64,000 bases of DNA from JAJRQY01 sp965224435 (GTDB lineage Bacteria; Actinomycetota; Acidimicrobiia; Acidimicrobiales; SZUA-35): positions 1,302,001 to 1,366,000 of the forward strand of contig OZ245048.1 in NCBI GenBank assembly GCA_965224435.1, written 5' to 3'. Positions 31,642 to 40,608 of the stretch are shown piece by piece; the first letter of the stretch is position 1, and each line of letters starts with the position of its first letter. The notes under the pieces are model-generated. The model ran no database searches. It was not told the DNA's origin and saw nothing but the letters and a program-made list of their open reading frames with translations. Position numbers and translations under genes: made by a program.

Positions 31642-33372
31642 ATGCATGACCTTGTGATTCGGAACGGGACAATTGTTGATGGCACGGGATCTGAGTCTTT
31701 TGTTGCTGACATTGCTGTTGATGGAGGCCTGATCTCCGCCGTCGGCTCCGACCTTGCCGAAGGAAGAACCGAGATCGATGCCGAGGGCAATCTCGTCACC
31801 CCTGGATTCGTTGATATCCATACCCACTATGACGGCCAGGTCACTTGGGATCCCGAACTGGCGCCTTCCAGTCAGCACGGAGTCACCACAGTAGTTTTCG
31901 GCAATTGTGGCGTCGGTTTTGCTCCGGCTCAAAAGGACAAGCACGAGTTCTTGATCCAGTTGATGGAAGGGGTCGAGGACATTCCCGGTGCTGCATTGAG
32001 CGAGGGAATCAGCTGGGACTGGGAGACCTTTCCCGATTATCTGGATGCACTGGAACGAGGCACGTATGCGGTTGACGTTGCTGCGCTCATCGCCCACGGA
32101 CCGGTCCGTGCCTACGTCATGGGGGACCGAGGTGCCAAGAACGAGCCGGCCACACCCGAAGAGATCCACGAGATGGCTGCCATTGTGACCGAGGCGGTGG
32201 AAGCTGGTGCTATGGGCTTCTCAACTAGCCGGACCATTATTCATCAGGCCATCGATGGCGAGCCTGTGCCGGGCACGTTCGCCGCGGAAGACGAGATCTT
32301 CGCCCTTGGACGTGCAGTCGGCGTGACAGGGAAAGGCTTGTTCGAAGTAGCTCCGGCTGGGGTAGCCGGTGAGGATCTCATCGCTCCTCAACGTGAGTTG
32401 GATTGGATCTGTCGCCTTGCCGAGGAGATTGACCGGCCCATCACCTGGCTGATGTTGCAGAATGATGGGGCGCCCGATGATTGGCGCAAATTGATGGAGC
32501 TATCTCAAGAAGCTCAGGATGCTGGTCACCGGGTGATCCCTCAGGTGGCTGGTCGGCCATTTGGGATCCTGCTTGGCCTGTCGGGGCGCCATCGCTTCCT
32601 CGACTGTCCGACTTTTGCGCCATTCCAGGCGATGTCCCCTCAGGCGGCTGCTGAACAGATGAGAGATCCGGCAATCCGGGCAGCCTTGATCGCCGAGAGC
32701 GAAGCCAGCGTCGAGGCCATCCGAGAACTCAATCCTCTGGCGGCGAAGATGTTGGACAACTTCGATATGACGTTTCCTTTGGGAGATCCCGTTGACTACG
32801 AACCAGCTCCGGAATCCTCCATCGGTGGGCTTGCCCGTGAAACCGGAAAGCGCCCAATCGACGTGTACTTCGACGCCCTGCTGGAGCGTAAGGGAACAGC
32901 CATCTTGATGCAGCCGTTCCTGGGCTACTCCTACGGCAACGGTGACGCCCTGCACGAAATGCTTTCGCACCCGGGAGCCGTTCTTGGACTGGCCGACGGT
33001 GGTGCTCATTGCAACCTGATCTGCGACGCCTCCACGCCGACCTGGATGCTCACCCATTGGGCCAGGGACCGCACCCGTGGTCCGCTCTTGGATCTGCCAT
33101 CGGTGGTGAAGAAGATGACGGCCGACACCGCTTCGCTCTTTGAACTACATGATCGAGGGCGCATTGCTGTGGGGCTGCGGGCTGATCTCAACATCATTGA
33201 CTACGACGGGTTGACCTTGCGGGAGCCGGTGATGGTTGCTGACCTTCCCGCTGGTGGAACCCGCTTTCTTCAGCCAGCGGAGGGTTACTCGTACACGATC
33301 GTGGCCGGGGTGATTACCAGGGAGAATGATCAGTTCACCGGTGCATGTCCCGGCCGGCTCGTTCGCTCCTGA
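31642..33372 (+). CDS. N-acyl-D-amino-acid deacylase-like amidohydrolase
   Basis: A 576-residue amidohydrolase-superfamily enzyme of the D-aminoacylase group. It starts with the usual HDLVIRNGTIVDGTG strand, has the metal motif FVDIHTHYDGQ near residue 63, GVTTVVFGNCGVG with the family cysteine, and GLADGGAHCNLICD near the C-terminus. It removes acyl groups from N-acyl-D-amino acids; substrate choice (Asp, Glu or others) is unknown. ATG 31642 fits the conserved N-terminus better than one five codons upstream. Its start region is close to the divergent kinase-like gene. Confidence 0.87.
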   Translation: MHDLVIRNGTIVDGTGSESFVADIAVDGGLISAVGSDLAEGRTEIDAEGNLVTPGFVDIHTHYDGQVTWDPELAPSSQHGVTTVVFGNCGVGFAPAQKDKHEFLIQLMEGVEDIPGAALSEGISWDWETFPDYLDALERGTYAVDVAALIAHGPVRAYVMGDRGAKNEPATPEEIHEMAAIVTEAVEAGAMGFSTSRTIIHQAIDGEPVPGTFAAEDEIFALGRAVGVTGKGLFEVAPAGVAGEDLIAPQRELDWICRLAEEIDRPITWLMLQNDGAPDDWRKLMELSQEAQDAGHRVIPQVAGRPFGILLGLSGRHRFLDCPTFAPFQAMSPQAAAEQMRDPAIRAALIAESEASVEAIRELNPLAAKMLDNFDMTFPLGDPVDYEPAPESSIGGLARETGKRPIDVYFDALLERKGTAILMQPFLGYSYGNGDALHEMLSHPGAVLGLADGGAHCNLICDASTPTWMLTHWARDRTRGPLLDLPSVVKKMTADTASLFELHDRGRIAVGLRADLNIIDYDGLTLREPVMVADLPAGGTRFLQPAEGYSYTIVAGVITRENDQFTGACPGRLVRS

Positions 33373-33404
33373 GACAGAGGCGCTTGCAACTGTCAGTCAG
33401 AAGA

Positions 33405-33812
33405 TCAAGCCGGGCCGAGAAGATCCCACTTGTTGCCAGCAATATCGAAAAACACAACGACTTGGCCGTAGGCCTCCGTGCGAGGTTCGCCGACAAACTC
33501 AACCCCAGCAGCAAGCATCCTCTGATAGCTGGCATCGAAGTCGTCGACCTTCAAGAAGAACGAGACTCGCCCACCGGTCTGGTTGCCAACGAAGGCCTCT
33601 TGGGACTCGCCATCGGCCTTCGCCAACAGGATTCCCGCTCCGTCACCCTTTGGACAGACTTCGACCCAGCGTTTCGGCCGGCCGTCGTTGGTGAGCGACG
33701 GAGAGTCGGCAATCAGGTCGAAGTCCAAGACTCGGGTGAAGAAGTCGATGGCAAGGTCGTAGTCGGCGACAACGATGGTGACAAGGTGGATGGAAGACTG
33801 CATAGAGGCCAT
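33405..33812 (-). CDS. VOC (glyoxalase fold) family protein
   Basis: A 135-residue VOC protein, distinct from the one at 13. The first half-motif is IHLVTIVVADYDLAIDFFTR and the second is VSFFLKVDDFDASYQRML, ending VVFFDIAGNKWDLLGP. It is a small metal-enzyme or binding protein of unknown substrate. It converges on the deacylase gene and is divergent from the DUF1028 gene. The start may be leaderless (CACAAT six bases upstream), though this hexamer is a weak match. Confidence 0.85.
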   Translation of the reverse strand: MASMQSSIHLVTIVVADYDLAIDFFTRVLDFDLIADSPSLTNDGRPKRWVEVCPKGDGAGILLAKADGESQEAFVGNQTGGRVSFFLKVDDFDASYQRMLAAGVEFVGEPRTEAYGQVVVFFDIAGNKWDLLGPA

Positions 33813-33859
33813 GACACCATTGTGCCGTTCTGGGCCGCGCTATGACGTAGGCTCTGTCG

Positions 33860-34714
33860 GTGAAAAGACTTCTTAGCACCGGGCTTGTTGCCGTCATCGC
33901 CCTGTTGTGGGCTTCCCCGGCATCAGCCACATGGTCAGTGGTCGGGGTTGACCCAGAGACCGGCGAAGTTGGGGTCGCTATTGCATCCTGTGTCCCCGCT
34001 GATGCCCTGGGAGATCTCGACGAAACCCTCGTGCCCGTTGTGCTCATTCCCGATGTTGGGGCGGGCGTGACTCAAGCCGCCCTCTTTCCAGCAGCGGCCG
34101 TTCGGATTCGAGAGCTGGTCGAGATTGCTCGCACACCAGAAGAGATTGTTAACAATCTTGTCGGCGACGAATTCGATCCTGATTCTGCCCTTCGCCAACA
34201 TGCGGTCGTCACTCTCACTAATGAAGCAGCAGGATTCACTGGCGCAGAGAACTCGCCAACGGCATTGGACGCCCAAGCACCCGGTGTGTCGGTTCAAGGA
34301 AATATCCTTGTCTCCGAATCCGTCGTTGACGATGCTCTGGCGGCATTCGTCGACATGGCTGACGCACCACTGGCAGAACGACTCGTTGCCGCGTTGGTTG
34401 CGGGGGGAGAAGCGGGAGGTGACTCTCGGTGTGGAGACCAGACGGCCTTGTTCGCCCAGCTCGCAGTGGCCAAGCCTGGCGATGAACCCTTCACGCCCTC
34501 TGTCCTGCTCACGGTCGGCCGACCAGAAGGGGGTGAAAGCCCCGTTGTTGCCTTGGACCGGGCCTACCGCTCGGGCGAACGACAGCTCACCGATTCACCG
34601 GCCATTGAGGGGGCCGGTCAAGGAATTGGACTCATTGCTCTCGCCCTTGCCCTGCTCATGATTCCGGCAGCGGTCTGGTACTGGCGCTGGTCCTACCGTA
34701 AACCTCGCTACTGA
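33860..34714 (+). CDS. Secreted, membrane-anchored DUF1028 protein
   Basis: A 284-residue protein. A signal peptide (RLLSTGLVAVIALLWASPAS) leads to a DUF1028 domain recognised by TWSVVGVDPETGEVGVAIAS, GAGVTQAAL and QGNILVSESVV. DUF1028 is an Ntn-hydrolase-like fold of unknown activity, usually cytoplasmic or periplasmic. A C-terminal helix (GIGLIALALALLMIPAAVWY) followed by RWSYRKPR anchors it to the membrane. The start is GTG, six bases after TAGGCT (33848-33853), a leaderless pattern. Confidence 0.83.
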   Translation: MKRLLSTGLVAVIALLWASPASATWSVVGVDPETGEVGVAIASCVPADALGDLDETLVPVVLIPDVGAGVTQAALFPAAAVRIRELVEIARTPEEIVNNLVGDEFDPDSALRQHAVVTLTNEAAGFTGAENSPTALDAQAPGVSVQGNILVSESVVDDALAAFVDMADAPLAERLVAALVAGGEAGGDSRCGDQTALFAQLAVAKPGDEPFTPSVLLTVGRPEGGESPVVALDRAYRSGERQLTDSPAIEGAGQGIGLIALALALLMIPAAVWYWRWSYRKPRY

Positions 34715-35214
34715 CGCGGGTCCGAAGCCGGGGTGGAAGCAGAGTGAGAACCAGTGTCGGCGGCTGTACGGGCGGCTGAATTGGTGGCTGTGCCTGTGTA
34801 AGCGATGCTGGCGGCTTCAGCCCAGTCTCGAACCTGCGGCCGAATCTCGACTGGTACCTCAATACGTGCCCGACCACCATTAGCAAACGTCAATCGAAGG
34901 TGGCGGTGGTCGGCGTACGCCTCAAAGTCTCCAATTGAGGCCTGGCGCGTTCCAGTAATTCTTCGGATGCTGACACCGTCAACCGACAAGGTGGCAAGCC
35001 GAACTCCGATGACGGCGACGAGGATGAAGAACACAAGGGCGAGAGGCAGAGCCCAGGGAAGCAGCTTTCCTGATTGTGCAACCAGAATGGTCACAGCAAT
35101 GGTCAGCAACGAGAGTGCCTGAAGGCGACTGCCAACGATCTTGAGTGGTAGGGAAGTCTCGCTCACCCGTTCATTGTGTCTGGAACTCACTCTGACCGCA
35201 CTGCTCTCGCTCAT
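34708..35214 (-). CDS. Membrane protein with PH-like C-terminal domain
   Basis: A 168-residue protein. Two membrane helices (LQALSLLTIAVTILVAQ and LLPWALPLALVFFILVAVIG) are followed by a compact domain with VDGVSIRRITGTRQASIGDF and LRLTFANGGRARIEVPVEIR, which looks like the bacterial PH-type domains of small actinobacterial membrane proteins. The tail is Ala/Thr/Ser-rich. The start is uncertain: ATG codons five and 28 codons upstream are possible. It overlaps the DUF1028 gene end by seven bases and is divergent from corA. Function unknown. Confidence 0.6.
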   Translation of the reverse strand: MSESSAVRVSSRHNERVSETSLPLKIVGSRLQALSLLTIAVTILVAQSGKLLPWALPLALVFFILVAVIGVRLATLSVDGVSIRRITGTRQASIGDFEAYADHRHLRLTFANGGRARIEVPVEIRPQVRDWAEAASIAYTGTATNSAARTAADTGSHSASTPASDPRQ

Positions 35215-35267
35215 CGATCCCGTTCCCATCGCACCCTGTCGACCACTCTGGCTGTCACACTGTTGCG

Positions 35268-36404
35268 GTGCCCCAACGCCTACTCGCCCGTCCAACACCG
35301 GATGCCCCGCTTTGTCCCATTGACCCGGATCAGCTGGACAAGCATCTGGATGCAGGCCTGCTGGTCTGGTTGGACGTCACAACGGAGGACACCACCGAGC
35401 TTGACGCGCTCGGCCAACGTTTTGGGTTCGATCCCGCAGCGATCGAAGACATTGTTGACATCGAACAGTTACCCAAGGCCGATCACTACGACGACTACCT
35501 CTTCGTTGTCCTCCACGCTCTGGCCACCGAGAACAGAACACCTGGTGGCAAGGCCGATCAGGTGAGCGTCAAAGCGTCCAGGAGCAGAGAGGACCGGGTG
35601 GACACTCGAGAGGTCGATTGCTTTGTCCGCCCCCAGCTGTTTGTCACTGTTCGAGCCAGTCATGTCACGGGTATTGACTGGCTGTGGGATGCGGTGCAAA
35701 ACTATGCCCATCTCACTGAACACGGGGCGGATGATCTTTTTGCTCAGCTCACCGAGGTGATCGGGCGGCGCTACTTGGAAATCATCGATCACATGGAAGC
35801 CCGGATCGACGAACTGACCGAAGATGCCATCGACGCCGAACCGCAGGTGTTGGCTGAGATCCAGACGCTTCGCCGAGAAGACGCCACCATTCGTAAGGTG
35901 CTGCGGCCGCAGCGAACCATGATCTCCAACCTGCGTCACTACAGCCACCCCGTGATCGGAGACTCGGCGAAGCGCATCCTCCTGGACTCATTCGACGTGC
36001 ACAACCAGGTGGTGGAATCTCTGGCCTCTGCACGGGGCTTACTCACCGACACTCTCGACACTTATCGCGGTGCCGCCGCCGAGAGGCACGCCAATGCTGC
36101 GACCTTGCTGACGGTCTACTCCGCCATCCTTCTGCCTTTGACCTTGATCACCGGCTGGTACGGGATGAACGTCAACGGCTTACCTGCCGCCGATCGGACA
36201 AAAGGCTGGCAGTGGGTAACGGCCCTCATGTTGGCTATTGCAGTCGTGAGCTGGTTCTGGTTCGTCCGGGTGGGCCTCGTCCGTATTCCGAAGCTTAATC
36301 GTGGCCGCTCGATCAGCCGTGGCCTGGCCAGCGCGGCCAAGGCCCCGGTTCGCCCGTTCACCATGTTGCGGGGATCAAGACCAGAAGACCTGGACCCGAG
36401 CTAG
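35268..36404 (+). CDS. corA: CorA-family magnesium/divalent cation channel
   Basis: A 378-residue CorA protein. The cytoplasmic N-terminal domain covers about residues 1-300 (LVWLDVTTEDTTELDALGQ, IEDIVDIEQLPKADHYDDY). The C-terminus has the two pore helices, with the selectivity signature YGMN in GWYGMNVNGLP between them. The tail is basic and longer than usual (NRGRSISRGLASAAKAPVR). It takes up Mg2+, and possibly Co2+ or Ni2+, as a pentamer. The start is GTG. Confidence 0.92.
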   Translation: MPQRLLARPTPDAPLCPIDPDQLDKHLDAGLLVWLDVTTEDTTELDALGQRFGFDPAAIEDIVDIEQLPKADHYDDYLFVVLHALATENRTPGGKADQVSVKASRSREDRVDTREVDCFVRPQLFVTVRASHVTGIDWLWDAVQNYAHLTEHGADDLFAQLTEVIGRRYLEIIDHMEARIDELTEDAIDAEPQVLAEIQTLRREDATIRKVLRPQRTMISNLRHYSHPVIGDSAKRILLDSFDVHNQVVESLASARGLLTDTLDTYRGAAAERHANAATLLTVYSAILLPLTLITGWYGMNVNGLPAADRTKGWQWVTALMLAIAVVSWFWFVRVGLVRIPKLNRGRSISRGLASAAKAPVRPFTMLRGSRPEDLDPS

Positions 36405-36427
36405 CGAAGTCGCTAGCCGAAGCGCCG

Positions 36428-38053
36428 CTACTTGAGCGTGACCGTGCCTTGTGGTGCCAACTCGATCCAGGTTGAGCCGGTGCTCAGCTTGATGACCTTG
36501 TTGTTCTTGTCCATGAATACCATCGGCTGATCGGCCGACTCACGACTCCACGTGCCTCGGGTGAGGAATCCTTCAACAAAGACGAAGGCCTTGCCTGTGC
36601 CGATAGTGATGGCCTCGGGAGAGCGTTCATCAGCAACACTGGGCTCGTACTTCGTGATCAGGACAATGACGTTGTCCGGTGCAATCTGGTTGCCCGTGTC
36701 CTCAAGGTGAGGCGCCCCGTTCTGGTTTCGTAGCCAGCCCTGTCGTGTGCCGTCCCACTGATACGAAGCAGTCGAAAGACCGAAGTCGATACTGACACCA
36801 CTGGTCTTCTCCGCAACGCCGAGTCGGTGCTCACCAACTTGGCGATAGGTGAAGACGGGGTTCGGAACTCCACCTTGATCACCAGCAGCGGACCACAGGC
36901 TCTCCGGTGAGGCGAAAAGGTTGTAGGGAATTGATCGCCCTCGCTTCCGGTAATAGGCGCTGCCGGCCACGAGGGCATTGACGTTGACAACTGGTTCTTC
37001 GTCAAGCTGAGTCAGAATGGCCGGGTTGGCACCAGAAGCTGCCAGCAAGGGGGTGTTGAATTGCTCCAACAGGTCAAAGTCGGTTGTGCGAATTGAGCGA
37101 ACAGGTCCGACCTCGGTCGGTGCTTCGCTCTGGTAGATGGCAACGAACCGCGTCAGCCCCGCCTCTACCTTTTCTTCATAGACAATGTCTGCCTGGCTTA
37201 ATGCGGTCTGAGGACGAGCCCGAGGAGCGTTGTCGATCTTGATGGCCAAAGCAGGCGCATTGCTGAGGTCATTTGTCAGCTGGCCCGTCAAAGGATGAAC
37301 CGATGTCATCAATGACTGGACACGGCTGCGGTATTCGTCGGCATCCAGGAAGCTGGACATGATGTCGCGGTAGGCGACGCCACTATCAATCTTCCCGGCC
37401 CAGTAGGTCAGCCCGCCTTCGTCTGGGGAGCGGTGCAAGAGACCGATATAGAGCATCGAAGCTTTCACCAGACCGTCGGTCTTGGTTCGGAACTCCGCAC
37501 TATCAGCGAACAATGCCATCACGGTGCCGCGGGTGATGCCACTCTCCAGCTGACCTGTCCAGTACTCAAGTCCCTCCGCATCGGCGGCTCGATCCAGCAC
37601 GTTGCCGTAGACGAGTTCCACATACTCGGCATTCTCGAGATCGCCGTACTTGGCTTGGAACTCAGCCGACTCGGTGAAGTTCTCTGACACATTGTCCAAG
37701 GTCTCGCCATTGGCAAGTCGATCGGTCCAGAAGCGCAACCCTTCGAAGTCGGGACCACGGCGGAAGTGGGCGTAGTAGAGCCGAATAACTGGGGCGTTGG
37801 TGCGCTCAAACTCTGGGCTGCTGACCAGATTCTCGATGAGAGCAGCGGGAGTCTGTCCCGCTTGAAGCTGATCTGTCCAGAAGGCCAAACCGGCAGCGTC
37901 CGGAGATCGGCCAAGGAAGTCCTCGTATTGTCGGGATACGAATTCCCGATCCGACAAGTCGCCAGGGTTGGCAGCACCAACGGGCGAGGCAATCACCGCC
38001 GTCGTTGCTGAAAGTAGAAGGGCTAGGACCGTCGCCAGGACTCTAGTGCGCAT
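36428..38053 (-). CDS. Secreted DUF4214-DUF3048 protein, copy 1
   Basis: A 541-residue secreted protein. After a signal peptide (residues 1-29) come four DUF4214 units of about 50 residues each (pattern Y-x2-FLGRSPDAAGLAFW-TDQLQAG, then SPEFERT), to about residue 255. The C-terminal half is a DUF3048 (YerB-like) domain: LAIKIDNAPRARPQTALSQ, ADIVYEEKVEAGLTRFVAI, VGPVRSIRTTDFDLL. It is probably cell-wall bound. A TACGAT hexamer (38060-38065, minus strand) six bases before the ATG fixes the start and suggests a leaderless mRNA. The downstream paralog has exactly the same length. Confidence 0.85.
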   Translation of the reverse strand: MRTRVLATVLALLLSATTAVIASPVGAANPGDLSDREFVSRQYEDFLGRSPDAAGLAFWTDQLQAGQTPAALIENLVSSPEFERTNAPVIRLYYAHFRRGPDFEGLRFWTDRLANGETLDNVSENFTESAEFQAKYGDLENAEYVELVYGNVLDRAADAEGLEYWTGQLESGITRGTVMALFADSAEFRTKTDGLVKASMLYIGLLHRSPDEGGLTYWAGKIDSGVAYRDIMSSFLDADEYRSRVQSLMTSVHPLTGQLTNDLSNAPALAIKIDNAPRARPQTALSQADIVYEEKVEAGLTRFVAIYQSEAPTEVGPVRSIRTTDFDLLEQFNTPLLAASGANPAILTQLDEEPVVNVNALVAGSAYYRKRGRSIPYNLFASPESLWSAAGDQGGVPNPVFTYRQVGEHRLGVAEKTSGVSIDFGLSTASYQWDGTRQGWLRNQNGAPHLEDTGNQIAPDNVIVLITKYEPSVADERSPEAITIGTGKAFVFVEGFLTRGTWSRESADQPMVFMDKNNKVIKLSTGSTWIELAPQGTVTLK

Positions 38054-38155
38054 GTTGCGATCGTATGTCGCGAGTAGCACGATAGGTCGTTTAACTGGTG
38101 TATGTAGGTGAAATTGCCTAACCGGTCAAAGTGTGCTCGGCTGGAGAGGGATCGG

Positions 38156-39781
38156 CTAGCGAAGCGTGACGCTGGCTGGCGGGGCCAATTCGACCCAGGT
38201 GGACCCGGTCGTGAGCTTGATGATCTTTCCATTTTGATCCTTGAGAACCATCGGGGCATCCGCCCGGGATCGGCTCCATGTTCCTCGAATCATGAACCCG
38301 TCAGTAAAGACAAAAGCTTCACCCGACCCTATCGTTACCGCTTCGGGTGATCGACCGTCAGCAGCGCTGGCCTGATACTGGGTGACCTGAACCACGACAT
38401 TGTCAGGGGCGATCCGTCGGCCAGTGTTCTCCACATGGGACGTGCCGTTCTGAGTTCGCAGCCAGCCCTGCCGGCCAACGTCCCACTGGTAAGAAGCAGT
38501 TGAGTTACCGAAGTCGATTTTCACGCCACCGGTCGACTCGGCAACCCCAGGGCGAGCAGCTCCATCACGCCGATAGCTAAAGATCGGAGAGGGGATGCCG
38601 CCGCGATCGCCAGCAAAGTCCCATAGCTTGGCTGGGTCTACCAGCAGGTTGTGGGGAGCGGACTTGCTATTGGTTCGATAGTAGGCGCCGCCAGCAACGA
38701 GAGCATTCACATTGATGACGGGCTCATTCTTGAGCTGAGCCAGCACAAACCTGTTTGCTCCGGATGCACCAAGCAGGGGAGTGTTGAACTGTTCCAGAAC
38801 ATCAAAGTCACCGGTTCGGATGGAACGAACTGGACCGACCGCTCCGGGTGTCTGGCTTTGGAACACCGCAATAAAGCGGCTCAGGTTTCCTTCGACCATC
38901 TCTTCATAGACAATGTCCGCCTGACTCAACCCAATGTGGGGCCGAGCGCCGGGGGCGTTGTCAATCTTGATGGCTAGCGCGGGGACTCCCGTGAGCTGGC
39001 CCGTGAGCTGACCGGTGAGGGGGTGACTGGAAGAGAACAAGGCCTCTGTCCGGTTTCGGTACTCAGCGGACTCCAGGAACCCTGCCATGATGTCTCGATA
39101 GGCGATGCCACTATCGATTCTGCCGGCCCAGTAGTCCAGGCCGTCCTTGTCGGGTGAGCGCTGGAGGAGGCCGACATAGAGCATTGAGGCTTTAACCAAA
39201 CCATTTGTCTTTGCCTTGAACTCGGCGCTCTCGGAGAATAGGGACATCATTGCCCCTCGGGTGACACCGCTATCAAGCTGTCCGATCCAGTAGGCGCGGC
39301 CACCAGCATCAGCAGTACGTTCAAGAACGTTGACATAGACGAGGTCCACATACTCCACGTCCGTGAGAGCGCCGTACTTCGCCTGGAATTCAGCAGACTC
39401 GGTGAAGTTCTCCGAGATGGTTTCCAGTGCTTCGCCCGCATTGATTCGACCGGTCCAGAAACGGAGGCCGCCATAGTCGGGGGAGCGACGGAGGTGGGCA
39501 TAGTAGAGCCGGACCATCGGGGCGACGGAGCGTTCGAACTCGGGACTCGCGACCATGAACTCAATCAATGCCGCAGGGCTTTCGCCGTCTTGAAGCAGGC
39601 TTGTCCAGTATGCCAGTCCACCAGCATCTGGGGCTCGACCCAAGAAGTCCTCGTATTGCCGGATGACGAACTCTTTGTCGGAGAGGTCACCCGGGTTTGT
39701 TGCTCCGGCGGGGCTCGTTGCCGTGGTGGCAGAAACGAGAGCCAGGAGCGCGAGGGTAAGAGCGATTATTCGACGACGCAT
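38156..39781 (-). CDS. Secreted DUF4214-DUF3048 protein, copy 2
   Basis: A 541-residue paralog of the protein at 36428, with the same order: signal peptide, four DUF4214 units (YEDFLGRAPDAGGLAYW and repeats), then DUF3048 (ALAIKIDNAPGARPHIGLSQ, VGPVRSIRTGDFDVLEQFN). The two look well over half identical by eye and lie head to tail, so they arose by tandem duplication. A TACGGT hexamer (39788-39793, minus strand) six bases before the ATG shows it also has its own promoter. Function unknown; an outside structural or wall-enzyme role is usual for DUF3048 neighbours. Confidence 0.85.
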   Translation of the reverse strand: MRRRIIALTLALLALVSATTATSPAGATNPGDLSDKEFVIRQYEDFLGRAPDAGGLAYWTSLLQDGESPAALIEFMVASPEFERSVAPMVRLYYAHLRRSPDYGGLRFWTGRINAGEALETISENFTESAEFQAKYGALTDVEYVDLVYVNVLERTADAGGRAYWIGQLDSGVTRGAMMSLFSESAEFKAKTNGLVKASMLYVGLLQRSPDKDGLDYWAGRIDSGIAYRDIMAGFLESAEYRNRTEALFSSSHPLTGQLTGQLTGVPALAIKIDNAPGARPHIGLSQADIVYEEMVEGNLSRFIAVFQSQTPGAVGPVRSIRTGDFDVLEQFNTPLLGASGANRFVLAQLKNEPVINVNALVAGGAYYRTNSKSAPHNLLVDPAKLWDFAGDRGGIPSPIFSYRRDGAARPGVAESTGGVKIDFGNSTASYQWDVGRQGWLRTQNGTSHVENTGRRIAPDNVVVQVTQYQASAADGRSPEAVTIGSGEAFVFTDGFMIRGTWSRSRADAPMVLKDQNGKIIKLTTGSTWVELAPPASVTLR

Positions 39782-39840
39782 CGAATCACCGTAGATGGCG
39801 GAGGTGAACGCCCGCCAATGGATCGGCTGATTTGGGTGAG

Positions 39841-40557
39841 TTAGCCTGCCCGAACGCTGGTCACACAATTGCTGTCACCGGCAGCGATGGAACTGGACAG
39901 CGCAACCTCGGTGTCGCCATAGAGCGAGCCGAGCATGCCCCGAACCATGCCCCGGTCGACGGCGCAGATTACCGGATGGTTGATGACGACATCCCCGAAG
40001 GGGCAGTGTTCGGCAACGATGCGAAGCTTGTCGCCATCGCGTTCGGCATGGGCGGCAAAACCGTGAGCGGATAGGGCGTCGGCAACTACGTGCAATGCCG
40101 ACCGGAAAGAACGTTGGGAGTCAAGCTGCTCGCCCATTGCCTTGGCCATCTTTCGACCAAACTCCATGCCTACCTCTTCGGCAAGCTCGGTGGCTTCCTC
40201 CAGCGGAAGGCGAGATAGGGCCTTGCCCAGCAAGGTCACCAGGATGTCGTCGTGGCCAAGGCTGAATTCGAGTTCAAGGTTTGTCCCGGTCGATCGGTAG
40301 ATCTTGGCTGGACGTCCGGCGCCACCGGTGGCGCGCTGGCTGACCTCGATATAGCCACCACTGACGAGCTTGTCCAAGTGGTGCCGGGCCACGTTGGGAT
40401 GCAGGCCAGTCGCCTCGGCCACCTCGCTAGCACTGAGCCCGCCGCTGCTGGCATGGACCAACAGGTACATCTCCCGTCGGCTGGGGTCGCCGAAAGCGGA
40501 CGTGATCGCATTGACCATATTGGCAAAGTCATTTGGGCTGAGGGCTACCGGAGCCAT
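39841..40557 (-). CDS. SufR-like helix-turn-helix regulator with possible Fe-S ligands
   Basis: A 238-residue regulator. The winged helix is N-terminal (FGDPSRREMYLLV, LSASEVAEATGLHPNVARHH, LDKLVSGGYIEV). The C-terminal domain carries EHCPFGD, HPVICAVD and SNCVTSV, the three-cysteine arrangement of SufR-type iron-sulfur repressors. It is divergent from an Mrp/Nbp35-type iron-sulfur carrier, which fits a role in Fe-S supply. The ATG follows TAGGCT (40564-40569, minus strand) by six bases. It is not next to a suf operon here, so the exact regulon is unknown. Confidence 0.8.
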   Translation of the reverse strand: MAPVALSPNDFANMVNAITSAFGDPSRREMYLLVHASSGGLSASEVAEATGLHPNVARHHLDKLVSGGYIEVSQRATGGAGRPAKIYRSTGTNLELEFSLGHDDILVTLLGKALSRLPLEEATELAEEVGMEFGRKMAKAMGEQLDSQRSFRSALHVVADALSAHGFAAHAERDGDKLRIVAEHCPFGDVVINHPVICAVDRGMVRGMLGSLYGDTEVALSSSIAAGDSNCVTSVRAG

Positions 40558-40580
40558 GTCGATAGCCTAGCCGGAGTTCA

Positions 40581-40603
40581 TTCTCCCTATCCGCGTAGGA
40601 GAA
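40581..40603. promoter_or_regulatory. Inverted repeat over the mrp ribosome binding site
   Basis: TTCTCC (40581-40586) and GGAGAA (40598-40603) are exact inverted copies flanking a CTATCCGCGTA core; the outer symmetry extends to CTA/TAG with one base slip. The right arm contains the AGGAGA Shine-Dalgarno of mrp. It could be an operator for the divergent SufR-like protein or an RNA hairpin that hides the ribosome site. Confidence 0.45.
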
Positions 40604-40608
40604 ATTCC

